Of a DNA stretch of 64,000 nucleotides, positions 36,430 through 46,529 are shown piece by piece (positions within the stretch are counted from its first letter, which is position 1; each line of letters starts with the position of its first letter). Source of the DNA: Myxococcus xanthus (GTDB lineage Bacteria; Myxococcota; Myxococcia; Myxococcales; Myxococcaceae); NCBI RefSeq assembly GCF_006402735.1, contig NZ_CP017174.1, positions 1,119,001 through 1,183,000 of the forward strand, written 5' to 3'. The notes beneath the pieces were generated by a model, which made no database searches, was not told the DNA's origin, and saw only the letters and a list, made by a program, of their open reading frames with translations. The position numbers and the translations under genes were made by a program.

Positions 36430-37599
36430 TCAGGCTTCGAAGAGGACGGGGAAGCCCAGGAGCGCGCTGCCCTCCTGGGTGAACCAGCCCTCCGCCACGG
36501 CCGCGTGCTGGGTGAGGGTGTGGATGTCGCGGAAACGGCGCTGGAGTGATGCGCCATCGCGCACGGACGTGGCGCCGCCCGCGTGGTAGCAGGCCGTCAC
36601 GACCTCGGCGGCTGTCTCCACGGCCCACGTCAGGGTGGAGGACACCTGCGGCGCGAGGGCGAAGGCCTTCATCGGGGACTGCTGGCAGGCGTCCCAGAAC
36701 ACCTCGCCCATGCGGCGGAGGGCGTCGTGAGCGGCGCGGGCGCCCGTCTCCGCGCGGCCCAGCCGGTTGCGGAACACGGGGGAGTCCACGAGCGAGGTGC
36801 GCGCATACAGCCGGCGCTTGCCCGCGCGGGCCAGGGTGAGCAGGTCGTCCACCGCGCCCTGGGCGATGCCCACCGCCACCGCGCCGATGTGCATGGCGTA
36901 GTGCAGCACCGGCACCACGAAGTTGGCGCCCGGCACGGAGGGCTGGCCGGTGAAGATGTCGAAGGTGCGTTGCTGGGGGACGAAGGCGTCGATGGCGATG
37001 TCGTGGCTGCCGGTGCCGCGCAGGCCGAGCACGTCCCAGTGCTCGATGATGCGGACCTCGCTGGCGGGGAGCAGCATGGCGCGCGTCTCGGGAAGGCCCT
37101 CGGCGGGGCCAGCGCGGGGCTTGCCGTCTGGGCCCAGGACGACACAGTTGCCGAACAGCCATTCACTCTGGCGGCAGCCGGTGGCGAAGTTCCAGTGGCC
37201 GGTGACGCGGTAGCCGCCGTCCACCTGCACGGCCTTGCCCTGGGCATTGAAGGCGCCGCCCACGGTGGCATTGGGCCCGGCGGCGTAGACGGCGTCGAAC
37301 TCCTCGCGGAGGAGGAGGGCGAAGAGTTGGGGGCTCTCCGAGGCAATCATCATCGTCCAGGCGGTGGAGGCGTCCGCGCGGGCCAGCTCGGAGAGGACGT
37401 CCAGCCCGGTGACAAGATTCAGCTCCAGCCCGCCATGGCTGCGAGGGACAAGCATCCGGTAGACGCCGATGTCCTTCAGCGTGGCGATGACGTCCAGGGG
37501 GAGCTGCCGTGCCTGCTCAATCTCCCCACTGCGAGCGGAGAGGGCAGGGGCCAACTCACGTACCGCATGCAGCAGGTTCGCTCCGGCATCCAGCGTCAT
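36430..37599 (-). CDS. Acyl-CoA-dehydrogenase-fold flavin oxidoreductase/monooxygenase
   Basis: A 389-residue protein with the acyl-CoA dehydrogenase fold: N-terminal helices (GVYRMLVPRSHGGLE), ADASTAWTMMIASES, then the mid-domain DGGYRVTGHWNFATGCRQSEW, GLRGTGSHDIAIDAFVP, and a C-terminal helical domain ending VAEGWFTQEGSALLGFP. The group includes FMN/FAD-dependent hydroxylases such as HpaB/DszC-like enzymes, whose active site lacks the catalytic Glu of true dehydrogenases. No such Glu is obvious here, so oxygenation is as likely as dehydrogenation. The partner reductase is not in the window. Confidence 0.82.
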   Translation of the reverse strand: MTLDAGANLLHAVRELAPALSARSGEIEQARQLPLDVIATLKDIGVYRMLVPRSHGGLELNLVTGLDVLSELARADASTAWTMMIASESPQLFALLLREEFDAVYAAGPNATVGGAFNAQGKAVQVDGGYRVTGHWNFATGCRQSEWLFGNCVVLGPDGKPRAGPAEGLPETRAMLLPASEVRIIEHWDVLGLRGTGSHDIAIDAFVPQQRTFDIFTGQPSVPGANFVVPVLHYAMHIGAVAVGIAQGAVDDLLTLARAGKRRLYARTSLVDSPVFRNRLGRAETGARAAHDALRRMGEVFWDACQQSPMKAFALAPQVSSTLTWAVETAAEVVTACYHAGGATSVRDGASLQRRFRDIHTLTQHAAVAEGWFTQEGSALLGFPVLFEA

Positions 37600-37727
37600 G
37601 GTCGAGGCTCCGGAAAGAGAGCTTCAAAGATGCCTGATGCTCGATGTCTGTGAAAGGTGCAGTGCGCTAATCGTTTCAAGTCCTGCTCGCCAGGGCATTG
37701 CATGAGCAGGAATTGCTGTGTTTGTGG

Positions 37728-37753
37728 CCCGGGCGTCCTGGTGAACGCCCGGG
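37728..37753 (-). terminator. Hairpin after the pentose phosphate operon
   Basis: The arms cccgggcgt (37728-37736) and acgcccggg (37745-37753) pair perfectly, 16 bp past the gnd stop on the minus strand. No U-tract follows, so the terminator call is moderate. Confidence 0.55.
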
Positions 37754-37769
37754 TCAAGCCGGCCCCGTG

Positions 37770-39194
37770 CTACTTGCCCCACTCCGTGTGGACGAAGCCC
37801 GCTTCCGGTCTGTCCTTGCGCTGATACGTGTGCGCGCCGAAGGCGTCACGCTGCGCCTGGGTGAGGTTCTGCGGCAGCTCCGCGGTGCGGTAGCTGTCCA
37901 GGTACGCCAGCGAGGAGCTGAACACCGGCACGGGGATGCCCACGCGCGTGGCTACGCCCACCACCTGCCGCCACGCGGGGGCCATGCGCTCCAGCACCGG
38001 CGCGAAGGAGTCGGACACCATCAGGTTGGGCAGCGTCGGCTGTTGCAGGAAGGCCTCACGCAGCGGCGTGAGCAGCTTCGCGCGGATGATGCAGCCACCC
38101 CGCCAGATGCGCGCCAGCTCCGCCAGGTTGATGTTCCACTGATACTCCTGGGACGCCGCCTGGATGAGGCGCATGCCCTGCGCATACGTCACCACACGCG
38201 CCGCGTAGAGCGCGTCATGCGTCCACGCCGCCAGCTGCGCCTGCTCCTCCTTGCTGAGCTGCCCCACCGGGCCGTTCAGCTTCGGCGCGGCGGCCACGCG
38301 TTCGTCCTTCATGGAGGACAGGATGCGCGCGTCCAGTGACGCGGCGATGGAGGGAATCGGGACGCCCAAATCCAGCGCCACCTGCACCGTCCACTTGCCG
38401 GTGCCCTTCTGGCCCGCCTTGTCCAACACCAGGTCCACCAGCGGCTTGCCCGTCTCCGGGTCCTTCTGGCGCAGCACCTTGATGGTGGTCTCCAGCAGGA
38501 ACGAGCCGGCGATGCCATGGTCCCACTTGGACAGCAGGTCCGCCAACGCGTCCGCGTCCAGCCCGAGCCCGCGGCGCAGCACGTCATACGTCTCCGCGAG
38601 CAACTGCATGTCCGCGTACTCGATGCCGTTGTGCACCATCTTCACGAAGTGCCCGGCACCGTCCGCCCCCACGTAGGTGACACACGGCCCCATGTCCGTC
38701 ATCGCGGCGATGGCTTCGAACACCGGACGCACCAGCTCGTACGCCGCGGGAGCACCGCCCGGCATGATGGAGGGGCCGTTGCGCGCGCCCTCCTCGCCGC
38801 CGGACACGCCGACGCCCAGGAAGTGGATGCCCTTGGCCTTGCACTGCTCCTCGCGGCGGCGCGTGTCCAGGAACCACGAGTTGCCGGCGTCCATGATGAC
38901 GTCGCCTTCCGCCATCAGCGGCAGCAGGCGCTCCAGCATGGAGTCCACCGCCGCGCCCGCCGTCACCATCAGCAGCACCTTGCGCGGGCGCTCCAGCCGC
39001 TGAACGAAGGCCTCCAGCGACTCGGTGCCCCAGACCTCGGGGTGTCCGTGCTTGCGGTGCATCTCATCGATGCGCTCCACATGCCTGTCCCACACGGCCA
39101 CTCGGAAGCCGTGGTCCGCGATGTTGAGGGCGAGGCTCGCCCCCATGACGCCCATTCCCGCCACGCCGAACTGCGCGCCCGCTGCCTCACTCAT
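37770..39194 (-). CDS. gnd: 6-phosphogluconate dehydrogenase, decarboxylating
   Basis: A 474-residue NADP-dependent enzyme converting 6-phosphogluconate to ribulose 5-phosphate and CO2. The Rossmann start is FGVAGMGVMGASLALNIADHG. The catalytic region has GVGVSGGEEGARNGPSIMPGG and HFVKMVHNGIEYADMQL (the catalytic Lys). The C-terminal helical domain has KGTGKWTVQVALDLGVPIPSI in part and WRGGCIIRAKLL, then a tail ending HTEWGK. Full length. Last gene of a zwf-pgl-gnd operon, 37 bp after pgl. Confidence 0.96.
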   Translation of the reverse strand: MSEAAGAQFGVAGMGVMGASLALNIADHGFRVAVWDRHVERIDEMHRKHGHPEVWGTESLEAFVQRLERPRKVLLMVTAGAAVDSMLERLLPLMAEGDVIMDAGNSWFLDTRRREEQCKAKGIHFLGVGVSGGEEGARNGPSIMPGGAPAAYELVRPVFEAIAAMTDMGPCVTYVGADGAGHFVKMVHNGIEYADMQLLAETYDVLRRGLGLDADALADLLSKWDHGIAGSFLLETTIKVLRQKDPETGKPLVDLVLDKAGQKGTGKWTVQVALDLGVPIPSIAASLDARILSSMKDERVAAAPKLNGPVGQLSKEEQAQLAAWTHDALYAARVVTYAQGMRLIQAASQEYQWNINLAELARIWRGGCIIRAKLLTPLREAFLQQPTLPNLMVSDSFAPVLERMAPAWRQVVGVATRVGIPVPVFSSSLAYLDSYRTAELPQNLTQAQRDAFGAHTYQRKDRPEAGFVHTEWGK

Positions 39195-39231
39195 CGTTGA
39201 TTCCTCCTGGAAGGTTCGCGACTGGGAGCCC

Positions 39232-39903
39232 TCACCGCCCGGCGGCGGCGGGGTCCAGCATCCACTCCGAATTCGTCACCCGGGCGGCGGGGAGGCTCAG
39301 GTCCCCCGCCAGCGCCCGGCGCACCGTGTCCTGCTTGCCCGCCCCTGATACGAGGGTCAGCACGTGCCGCGCGGACCGCAATATCGGCAGCGTCAACGTC
39401 ATCCGCCAGGGCGGCGGCTTGGGCCCCACCACCGCCAGGACGCGCTGCTCGGATTCCTCCAGCGCGGGGTGGCCGGGGAAGAGGCTGGCCGTGTGCCCGT
39501 CCTCTCCCATGCCAAGCAGCACCACGTCCAGGACGGCAGGCAGCTTCGCCGCGTAGTCCTTCGCGGCGGCGTCCCGGTCCTCGCGCTCACCCTCCATGCG
39601 GAACACCTGTGACGGCGACAGTCGAAGAGGACGCAGCAGCGTGTCCTCTACCATCCGGTAGTTGCTGTCCGCGTGGTCGGGCGGCACGAAGCGCTCGTCC
39701 ACGAAGTAGACGTCCACGCGCTCCCAGGGAAGCACCTGCGCCGCCAGCGCCCGGTACGCGGGCCCCGGCGTGCTGCCGCCCGACAGGGCCAGGCTGACGC
39801 GACGCTGGGTGGCGAGCGTGTCCTGGAGCGCGCGCGCCATCCACACCGCGGCCTCCCGGGGCAGGGACTCGGTGGGAACGACGTGCGTGCGCGCGGCGCT
39901 CAC
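39232..39903 (-). CDS. pgl: 6-phosphogluconolactonase
   Basis: A 223-residue enzyme that hydrolyses 6-phosphogluconolactone. Motifs: [61 protein letters not shown] and [21 protein letters not shown] in part. The start is GTG 39903, which overlaps the zwf stop as GTGA; the longer open frame upstream is a shadow of zwf. Middle gene of the oxidative pentose phosphate operon. Confidence 0.93.
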   Translation of the reverse strand: MSAARTHVVPTESLPREAAVWMARALQDTLATQRRVSLALSGGSTPGPAYRALAAQVLPWERVDVYFVDERFVPPDHADSNYRMVEDTLLRPLRLSPSQVFRMEGEREDRDAAAKDYAAKLPAVLDVVLLGMGEDGHTASLFPGHPALEESEQRVLAVVGPKPPPWRMTLTLPILRSARHVLTLVSGAGKQDTVRRALAGDLSLPAARVTNSEWMLDPAAAGR

Positions 39904-41444
39904 AGTCCGGTCCACCGGCGGCCATCCCGGGCCAGCAGCGCGGCCGCGGCATCCGGGCCCGCGCTGCCACCGGTGTAGCCGTGCGCCGGTCCGCCCTCGC
40001 CGGACTCCAGGGCTTGGAGGATGGGCGTCACGAAGGTCCACGCCTGCTCCACGCTGTCCTGCCGCGCGTAGAGGGTGGCGTTGCCGCGCATGCAGTCCAG
40101 CAGCAGGCGCTCGTAGGCCTCGGGGACCGGCCGCTGGAAGGTCTCCTGGTAGTTGAAGTCCATGGTGACGCCCGCGATGTTGACGTCCTCGCCAGGCACC
40201 TTGGATTCGAAGGAGAGCGCGATGCCTTCCTGGGGCTGGATGCGCAGCGTGAGCACGTTGGGCTGCAGCCGCTGGCAGGTGGCGCCTTCCCCGGAGAAGA
40301 GGCTGATGGGCACCGACTTGAAGTGGATGGACACCTCCGTCACGCGCCGCTTCAGCTTCTTTCCCGCGCGCAGATAGAAGGGCACGCCCGCCCAGCGCCA
40401 GTTGTCGATGTTCATCTTCATGGCGACGTAGGTCGGCGTGCGCGAGCCGGCCTTCACGCCCTTCTCCTGGAGGTAGCCCTCGTACTGGCCCGCCACCACC
40501 GCGCGGGACACCTCGCGGCCCTCCATCGGGCGCAGCGCGCGGATGACCTTGTTCTTCTCGTCGCGGATGTCCTCGGCGCCGAAGGATACCGGCGGTTCCA
40601 TTGCGCACAGCGCGAGCACCTGGAGCAGGTGGTTCTGCACCATGTCCCGGATGACGCCCGTCTCGTCGTAGAAGCCGCCACGCCCCTCCACGCCCAGCGT
40701 CTCCGCCGCGGTGATTTCCACGTGGTCGATGTTCTGCCGGTTCCACAGCGGCTCGAAGATGGCGTTGGCGAAGCGGAAGACGAGGATGTTCTGGACCGTC
40801 TCCTTGCCCAGGTAGTGGTCGATGCGGAAGATCTGCCGCTCGTCCAGCACCGCCGCCAGCTCGCGGTTGAGCGCGCGGGCGCTCTCCAAATCGTGGCCGA
40901 AGGGCTTCTCGATGATGAGCCGCTGCCACGGGCGCTGGTCGGCCTGTTCCTGGCGCTTCAGCAGCCCCGACTCCGACAGGCCGAGGAGGATTTGGGGGAA
41001 GGTGGAGGCCGGGGTGGCCAGGTAATAGAACTGGTTGCCCTGGGTGCCGAACCTCTGGGCGACCCGGTCGAGCTCCTCGCGCAGGCGCACGAAGGACTTC
41101 GGGTCGTCATAGCCGCCGGAGATGAGCTCCAGGCGCGGGGCGAAGTCCTTCCAGACGGCCTCGTCCAGGGGCTGGGTGCGGGCGAACTTCAGCAGGGACG
41201 CCTTCACATGCTCGCGGAAGGCCTCGCTGTCTCCTTCGGAGCGGCTGAAGGCGACGACGGCGAAGTTCTCCGGCAGCAGGTGGTCTCTCGCCAACTCGAA
41301 GAGGGCCGGGAACAGCTTGCGCTGGGCCAGGTCTCCGGTGGCGCCGAACAACACCAGCGCGCACGGGTCGGGCCGCCGGGCGCGGAGCAGCGGGTCTCCT
41401 TCTCGGGGATGGGTCTCGATGTGCAGGCCCTGATGCGCGTCCAT
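39900..41444 (-). CDS. zwf: Glucose-6-phosphate 1-dehydrogenase
   Basis: A 514-residue NAD(P)-dependent enzyme opening the oxidative pentose phosphate pathway. The nucleotide fold start is [20 protein letters not shown], and the substrate-binding and active-site peptide is [21 protein letters not shown]. It also has [18 protein letters not shown] in part and [14 protein letters not shown]. First gene of the operon, translationally coupled to pgl. Confidence 0.96.
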   Translation of the reverse strand: MDAHQGLHIETHPREGDPLLRARRPDPCALVLFGATGDLAQRKLFPALFELARDHLLPENFAVVAFSRSEGDSEAFREHVKASLLKFARTQPLDEAVWKDFAPRLELISGGYDDPKSFVRLREELDRVAQRFGTQGNQFYYLATPASTFPQILLGLSESGLLKRQEQADQRPWQRLIIEKPFGHDLESARALNRELAAVLDERQIFRIDHYLGKETVQNILVFRFANAIFEPLWNRQNIDHVEITAAETLGVEGRGGFYDETGVIRDMVQNHLLQVLALCAMEPPVSFGAEDIRDEKNKVIRALRPMEGREVSRAVVAGQYEGYLQEKGVKAGSRTPTYVAMKMNIDNWRWAGVPFYLRAGKKLKRRVTEVSIHFKSVPISLFSGEGATCQRLQPNVLTLRIQPQEGIALSFESKVPGEDVNIAGVTMDFNYQETFQRPVPEAYERLLLDCMRGNATLYARQDSVEQAWTFVTPILQALESGEGGPAHGYTGGSAGPDAAAALLARDGRRWTGL

Positions 41445-41567
41445 TCGCTGCCTCCCTCCGGGTTGGGTCCGGCGGGCACCTTACGCCTTCCGAGTGGTCA
41501 CCGGGCAAGTGCGAGTGCGGGCAGTGACGCCGGTCCGACGTTGCGGAGCGTGCCTGCTCCGCGCCCT

Positions 41568-42467
41568 TCAAGGCAGGCAGAGCAACTGGTACCGTTGGGT
41601 GTCGTGCTGCTTCACTTCGCGCAGGTCGACACGGCACGCCTGTTCAATGTCTCCGAAAGGCGACACCCGACCCCACAGACGGCGCAGGCGGCTCTGCTTC
41701 GCCTTGAAGTCGTCGGGCGATGCGTAGGCGCGGATGTTCTTGTAGTGACCTTCCAGCACCTCGCAGACGCGGCGAGGGTCGGCTCGCGCATACTCGCCCC
41801 GTCCGTGGACCTCGATGTAGAGGATGGGCTTGTCCGGACGTTCGAGCGTGGCCCGCATGCCGGCCAGCACGTCCAGCTCGAAGCCCTCTACGTCGACCTT
41901 CACGAAGTCCACGCGTGACAGGCCCTGCTTCTGGACGAAGCCGTCCACGGTGACGACCGGGACGGTGATGCCCTCCGCGCCCTCTTCGGGAACGTGTCCG
42001 TTGAGGCCCGTGGCGAAGGTGATGACGCCTTCCTGCGAGCCCACCGCCGCTTGGATGGCCTGGCAGTCGCGCAGGTGGTTGTTCCGGAAGTTGGCGTCCA
42101 GCTCCGCGTAGTTCTCCGGCTCGGGCTCGAAGCTGAAGAGCTGTCCCAGCGGGCCGATGCGGCTGCGCAGGTACATGGACAGGTAGCCGATGTTGGCCCC
42201 CACGTCGAAGGCCACCATGCCCGGCCGCAGATGCGGCGCGATGAGCGGGAGGTCCGACAGGAAGTCGTCGCCCTGCAGGTACAGCAGCATGTGCGTCGTG
42301 CTGCGGTGGGCCTTCAACGTCAGGTCGTAGCCGAACAGCCTGCGCTGGACCTCGAGCGGCTGCTGACCATTCAGTTCCAGCAGCAACCGCGCCGTGCGCA
42401 GCTGGCTGAAGGGGACGAACGTGTGGGCGAGTCGGGCGGCTCGGAGCGCGGGGTCGATGGGACGCAT
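41568..42467 (-). CDS. FkbM-family methyltransferase
   Basis: A 299-residue SAM-dependent methyltransferase. The N-terminal 75 residues are variable. Then come MVAFDVGANIGYLSMYL (SAM-binding motif I), SFEPEPENYAELDANFRNN, VPVVTVDGFV and VDFVKVDVEGFELDVLAGMRATL, the hallmark acidic motif of the family, and ILYIEVHG. These enzymes O-methylate sugars, lipids or peptides; the acceptor cannot be told. It is divergent from plsC. Confidence 0.9.
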   Translation of the reverse strand: MRPIDPALRAARLAHTFVPFSQLRTARLLLELNGQQPLEVQRRLFGYDLTLKAHRSTTHMLLYLQGDDFLSDLPLIAPHLRPGMVAFDVGANIGYLSMYLRSRIGPLGQLFSFEPEPENYAELDANFRNNHLRDCQAIQAAVGSQEGVITFATGLNGHVPEEGAEGITVPVVTVDGFVQKQGLSRVDFVKVDVEGFELDVLAGMRATLERPDKPILYIEVHGRGEYARADPRRVCEVLEGHYKNIRAYASPDDFKAKQSRLRRLWGRVSPFGDIEQACRVDLREVKQHDTQRYQLLCLP

Positions 42468-42655
42468 GGGGGCGCTCCCGTCTTTATGGCAGCGGAAGGT
42501 CCACGGGCAAGGAACGGCGGATTGCCCTTGGGGGCAGTCCCCATGGCGCCCTTCAGTCCGGCTGTCTGGATGGGAGGGGCGCGGCCGTGGGAAGGCGGGG
42601 CTGTCAGGAGAGGGGCGTGGGATGGGCCCGAAGGTGGTATGCCTGGGGCCTCGCC

Positions 42656-43381
42656 ATGAAGTACGCCGTCACGCTCTGGTTCTGGGTCGTCTTCCTGCTC
42701 ACCGCCCCGGTGCTGTTCACCCTGGGCGCGTTGCTGCTCGTCGTCACGTACCCGTTCGACCGGGACCGGCGGCTCTTGCACTCACTGGTCTGCCGTTGGT
42801 GCTACGGCCTGTGGCTGCACGCGTCCCCGGGCTGGCGCACGCGAATCGAAGGCCGTGCGCTCATTCCGCCCGGGCCCTGTGTGATGGTGGTCAACCACCA
42901 GTCCGCGGCGGACATCCTCGCCGTCATGGGCCTGTTCCATCCCTACAAGTTCGTGGCGAAGGCGTCGCTGTTCTCGCTGCCACTGGTGGGGTGGATGATG
43001 ACGCTGCTGGCCTACGTGCCCATCGTCCGGGGCTCGTCCACCGCAATGAACCAGCTCCTGGACCCGTGCCGGCGCTGGCTCCGTCGTGGCATGCCGGTGC
43101 TCATCTTCCCGGAAGGGACGTACTCCAAGGGCGGGCAGTTGCTGCCCTTCAAGCGGGGCGCCTTCCAGCTCGCGCTGGAGGAGCATGTGCCGGTGGTGCC
43201 CGTGGTGGTGGAGGGCACGCCAGGGCTGCTGGACGGAGACGGCCCCTGGATGAGTCCCACCGCCTCCATCCGCGTGCGCGTGCTTCCCGCGCTGCCGCCG
43301 GAGTCCTTCGGTCCGGACTCACAGGTGTTGGCCACGCAGGTTCGCACGCTGTTCGAGCAGACGTTGGCGAAGACGGGCTGA
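42656..43381 (+). CDS. plsC: 1-acyl-sn-glycerol-3-phosphate acyltransferase
   Basis: A 241-residue inner-membrane acyltransferase making phosphatidic acid from lysophosphatidic acid. Start ATG 42656 begins an N-terminal membrane segment (YAVTLWFWVVFLLTAPVLF); the frame is open further upstream but without such a signal. The catalytic block I is NHQSAAD, block II AYVPIVRGSS, block III FPEGTYSKGGQLLPFKRGAF and block IV VPVVPVVVEGT. Complete. Confidence 0.9.
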   Translation: MKYAVTLWFWVVFLLTAPVLFTLGALLLVVTYPFDRDRRLLHSLVCRWCYGLWLHASPGWRTRIEGRALIPPGPCVMVVNHQSAADILAVMGLFHPYKFVAKASLFSLPLVGWMMTLLAYVPIVRGSSTAMNQLLDPCRRWLRRGMPVLIFPEGTYSKGGQLLPFKRGAFQLALEEHVPVVPVVVEGTPGLLDGDGPWMSPTASIRVRVLPALPPESFGPDSQVLATQVRTLFEQTLAKTG

Positions 43382-43557
43382 TCGTCTCCGCGCACGCGCC
43401 TGTCGACGGTCAATCCCCTCTCCTGGTGCAAACAATGGGGGGCGGAAACACTGACACAATCCAATACAGGATGGGTGAGCCCTCGCGAACGTATCAGTCG
43501 TGCTGAGGGGCACATTGCGCGGAGGAGGGCAGCGCGAGTGAGCTATCCTCAACAGTC

Positions 43558-46293
43558 ATGCGCTCTACTTTGATGTTACTTGGGTTGTTAGGGCTGTCTT
43601 CGCCCGGATGGGCCGCGGTGCCCTCCGGCTTCGTGGAGACGCCCTTCACCTCCAATACCCTCACGCAGGCCACGGGGATGGCATGGGCGCCGGACGGTTC
43701 AGGCCGCCTGTTCATCACCCGCAAGACGGGCGAAATCCGGGTGATGTCGCTGAAGGACGGCCAGCCCGAAACCCAGCCGGGAAACAGCACGCTGGTGACG
43801 CAGGTGTTCGCGACGGAGCCTGCCGTCTACACCAGCAGCGAGTGGGGCCTCATCGGCATCGCGTTCGACCCGAACTACGTGGTCAACCGCTACGTCTATT
43901 TCTTCGTCACCGTCTCCGCGTCGGAGCAGCAGATTGTCCGCTACACGGATGCGAACGGGACGGGCACGGCGCGCACCGTCGTCGTCAGTCGGCTGCCCAC
44001 GCGGGGCGCGAACCATGACGGCGGCGCCATTGGCTTCGGCCCAGACGGAAAGCTGTACTGGGCCATTGGCGACCTGGGCAACGGCACGGGCGTGAATGCG
44101 GACCTGACGTCGATGGCGGCCAAGGTGAGCCGCGCGAACCCGGATGGCACGCCCGCCAGCGACAACCCCTTCAACGACGGCGTGGGCCCCAACAACGAGT
44201 ACATCTGGGCGCGCGGCTTCCGCAATCCCTTCACCTTCACCTTCCAGCCCACCACGGGCCGGTTGTGGGTGAACAGCGTGGGCGCCAACTACCAACAGGT
44301 CTTCGTCGTCGCTCGCGGAAGCCATGCCGGCTACAGCGACTACGAGAACAACCAGCCCAGCACCAACGGTTACATCTCTCCCGTCGTCAAGTACCGCACC
44401 AACGGCGCCGACAGCCGCAACTTCGCCGCGGGCGGCGCCGTGCGCAGCAGCGGGGTGGCCACCTTCACCACCACCGGGAACCATGGCTTCCGCAAGGGTG
44501 AGCGGCTCACGCTCAGCGGTGTGGGGGATGCGAGCTTCAATGGCCTGTTGCTGGTGGCCAGCGTTCCTTCTCCCACGACCTTCACCGTGTCGCAGCCTTC
44601 GCTGCCGGACGCGGCGAGCAGCGGGGGAACGGCCACGACGCAGGAACTCGGTGGTTCCATTGCCGGTGGCACCTTCTACGACGCGACCCTGTTCGACGAG
44701 GCGTACCAGGACAACTTCTTCTTCGGGGACTTCAACACCGGTCAACTGACGCGAGTCACCCTGGAAGAGGACAACTCGGTGGCCACGGTGGACGAGTGGG
44801 CCACAGGCTTCACCTCGCAGGTGGACATGTCGGTGGGCCCGGATGGCGCGCTCTACACCATCGGCGTGTCGGGCGGCGTCCTGCGGCGCATCACGCCCGA
44901 GACGCCGGGACAGAAGTTGGTGGTGTCTGGACTGCAGCCGCGCGTCGAGGAGGGCGGTCGCGCTGCCTTCACCGTGCGCCTGGCCGAAGCGCCGACCTCC
45001 GATGTCTCCGTGCAGGTCTCCCGCGCGCTGGGCGGCTCGGAGGACCTGAGCATCGTCAGCGGCGCGGCGCTCACCTTCACCGCGACCAACTGGAACGTGC
45101 CCCAGGTGGTGGCGCTCACCGCGGCGGTGGACGAGGACACGACGCCGGATGTCGCCACCTTCATGGTGGTGGCGGACGGGCTGCGGGAGGTGGCGGTGGT
45201 GGCCACCAGCATCGACAACAACTCGCCGCGCCTGGTGCTGACCGAGTCGCAGGTGACGGTCGTGGAGGGCGGGACGGCGACCTTCGGCGTGTCGCTCTCG
45301 CAGCGGCCCCCGCGCAACGTCACGGTGACCGTGGCGCGCACCCGCGGGGACGAGGACCTCACCGTCCAGTCCGGGGCGACGCTGAGCTTCACCACCTCCG
45401 ACTGGAACACGCCCAAGGACGTCACCCTGGCCGCCGCGCCGGACGCGGACGCCGAGGACGGCACGGCCATCATCACCGTGGCCGCCCCGGGCGTGGACGC
45501 ACGTGAGGTGGAAGCCTTCGAGCAGGACACGACGCTCCTGCCGCCCGTCATCCTCTCCGCGCCGGTGACCCGCGCGGTGGTGGGCAGTCCGTACCGGTAT
45601 GCGGTGCAGGCGACGGCACGGCCCGCGCCCACGTATGCGCTGGTGAGCACGGCAGCGGGCATGAGCATCGATGCCGCCACCGGTGTCATCACCTGGGAGC
45701 CCACCGAAGCGGGCACGGTGGAGGTCTCCGTGCGAGTGAGCAACGGCGCCGCGCCGGACGCGGTGCAGGACTTCACCATCACGGTGAGCCCGGACGCGCC
45801 GCCCACCGCCATCCTCACGCGTCCCGAGGACGGTGAGCACGTGTCCGGCACCACGGCGGAGTTCTACGGCGACTGCCAGGACGACGTGGGCTGCACGCAC
45901 GCGGAGTTCTACGTGGACGACGTGCTGCGCTACACCGACGAGCGGACCGAAAGCCCCTACTCCTACGGCGGCGAGCCCAGCCGCTGGGACACCACGGACC
46001 TGACGCCGGGCTGGCATCGCGTTCGCTTCGTCGTGGTGGACTCGACGGGGCAGCAGGGCTCCGCCGAGGCGACGGTGTGCGTGGGGGATGTCCCCTGTGA
46101 GTCGCCGCCGTCGGATGCGGGGACGGATGCTGGAACCGATGCCGGGACGGACGCGGGAGCGGATGCGGGCACCGAGCCTCCGCCTCCCAACGAGCCGGGC
46201 GGCTGCAACTGCAACGCGATGCCGCTGGCGCCGTTGGCTTGGGGCTCGCTTGCGTGGCTCGTGCTCCAGCGGCGGCGGTCGCGTCGCAGCTGA
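43558..46293 (+). CDS. Exported PQQ-type sugar-dehydrogenase-like propeller protein with repeats and MYXO-CTERM-like tail
   Basis: A 911-residue protein with a signal peptide (1-20). Residues about 22-450 form a six-bladed propeller like soluble glucose/sorbosone dehydrogenases (TGMAWAPDGSGRLFITRKTGEIRV in part, GLIGIAFDPNY, NHDGGAIGFGPDGKLYWAIGD in part, NEYIWARGFRNPFTFTF). It is interrupted at about 294-363 by a beta-domain (VATFTTTGNHGFRKGERLTLSGV...) resembling FCCH/phage-tail modules. Two Calx-beta-like repeats (about 453-640), a cadherin-like repeat and an Ig-like region follow. Then come TDAG repeats and a GGCNCNAMPL-hydrophobic-RRRSRR tail. The likely location is the cell surface; catalysis is unproven. 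Confidence 0.8.
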   Translation: MRSTLMLLGLLGLSSPGWAAVPSGFVETPFTSNTLTQATGMAWAPDGSGRLFITRKTGEIRVMSLKDGQPETQPGNSTLVTQVFATEPAVYTSSEWGLIGIAFDPNYVVNRYVYFFVTVSASEQQIVRYTDANGTGTARTVVVSRLPTRGANHDGGAIGFGPDGKLYWAIGDLGNGTGVNADLTSMAAKVSRANPDGTPASDNPFNDGVGPNNEYIWARGFRNPFTFTFQPTTGRLWVNSVGANYQQVFVVARGSHAGYSDYENNQPSTNGYISPVVKYRTNGADSRNFAAGGAVRSSGVATFTTTGNHGFRKGERLTLSGVGDASFNGLLLVASVPSPTTFTVSQPSLPDAASSGGTATTQELGGSIAGGTFYDATLFDEAYQDNFFFGDFNTGQLTRVTLEEDNSVATVDEWATGFTSQVDMSVGPDGALYTIGVSGGVLRRITPETPGQKLVVSGLQPRVEEGGRAAFTVRLAEAPTSDVSVQVSRALGGSEDLSIVSGAALTFTATNWNVPQVVALTAAVDEDTTPDVATFMVVADGLREVAVVATSIDNNSPRLVLTESQVTVVEGGTATFGVSLSQRPPRNVTVTVARTRGDEDLTVQSGATLSFTTSDWNTPKDVTLAAAPDADAEDGTAIITVAAPGVDAREVEAFEQDTTLLPPVILSAPVTRAVVGSPYRYAVQATARPAPTYALVSTAAGMSIDAATGVITWEPTEAGTVEVSVRVSNGAAPDAVQDFTITVSPDAPPTAILTRPEDGEHVSGTTAEFYGDCQDDVGCTHAEFYVDDVLRYTDERTESPYSYGGEPSRWDTTDLTPGWHRVRFVVVDSTGQQGSAEATVCVGDVPCESPPSDAGTDAGTDAGTDAGADAGTEPPPPNEPGGCNCNAMPLAPLAWGSLAWLVLQRRRSRRS

Positions 46294-46529
46294 GCGCGCC
46301 TGGCCGCTCTTTGCGCGCGCGGCCCTGTTCGGCCACCTCGTGCAGGGCATCGCTCAGCAGAAGCGCTGGAGTCACCATGGACTCCAGCGCTTCGACGCTG
46401 TTGGGCATCCAGGGCTTTACCGCCTGGAGCCGCTCGTCCTCGAGGCTGAAGTTCCCGAAGTGGCGGCAAAGCACCATGAGCGGATGCCGCACGCGCGGGG
46501 CTCGCGGCGTGTCAGCAGGGGCTCCAGCC

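Noticed and set aside
39904-40929. Long open extension of pgl upstream of its GTG start.
   Set aside because: It is a shadow of zwf on the same strand; family sequence starts at GTG 39903.
46283-46477. A minus-strand peptide-like frame (start 46477, MVLCRHFGNFSLEDERLQ...) in the 236-bp gap after the propeller gene.
   Set aside because: It has no stop until deep inside the upstream gene (45815), no ribosome-binding site and no motif; probably a shadow or old remnant.
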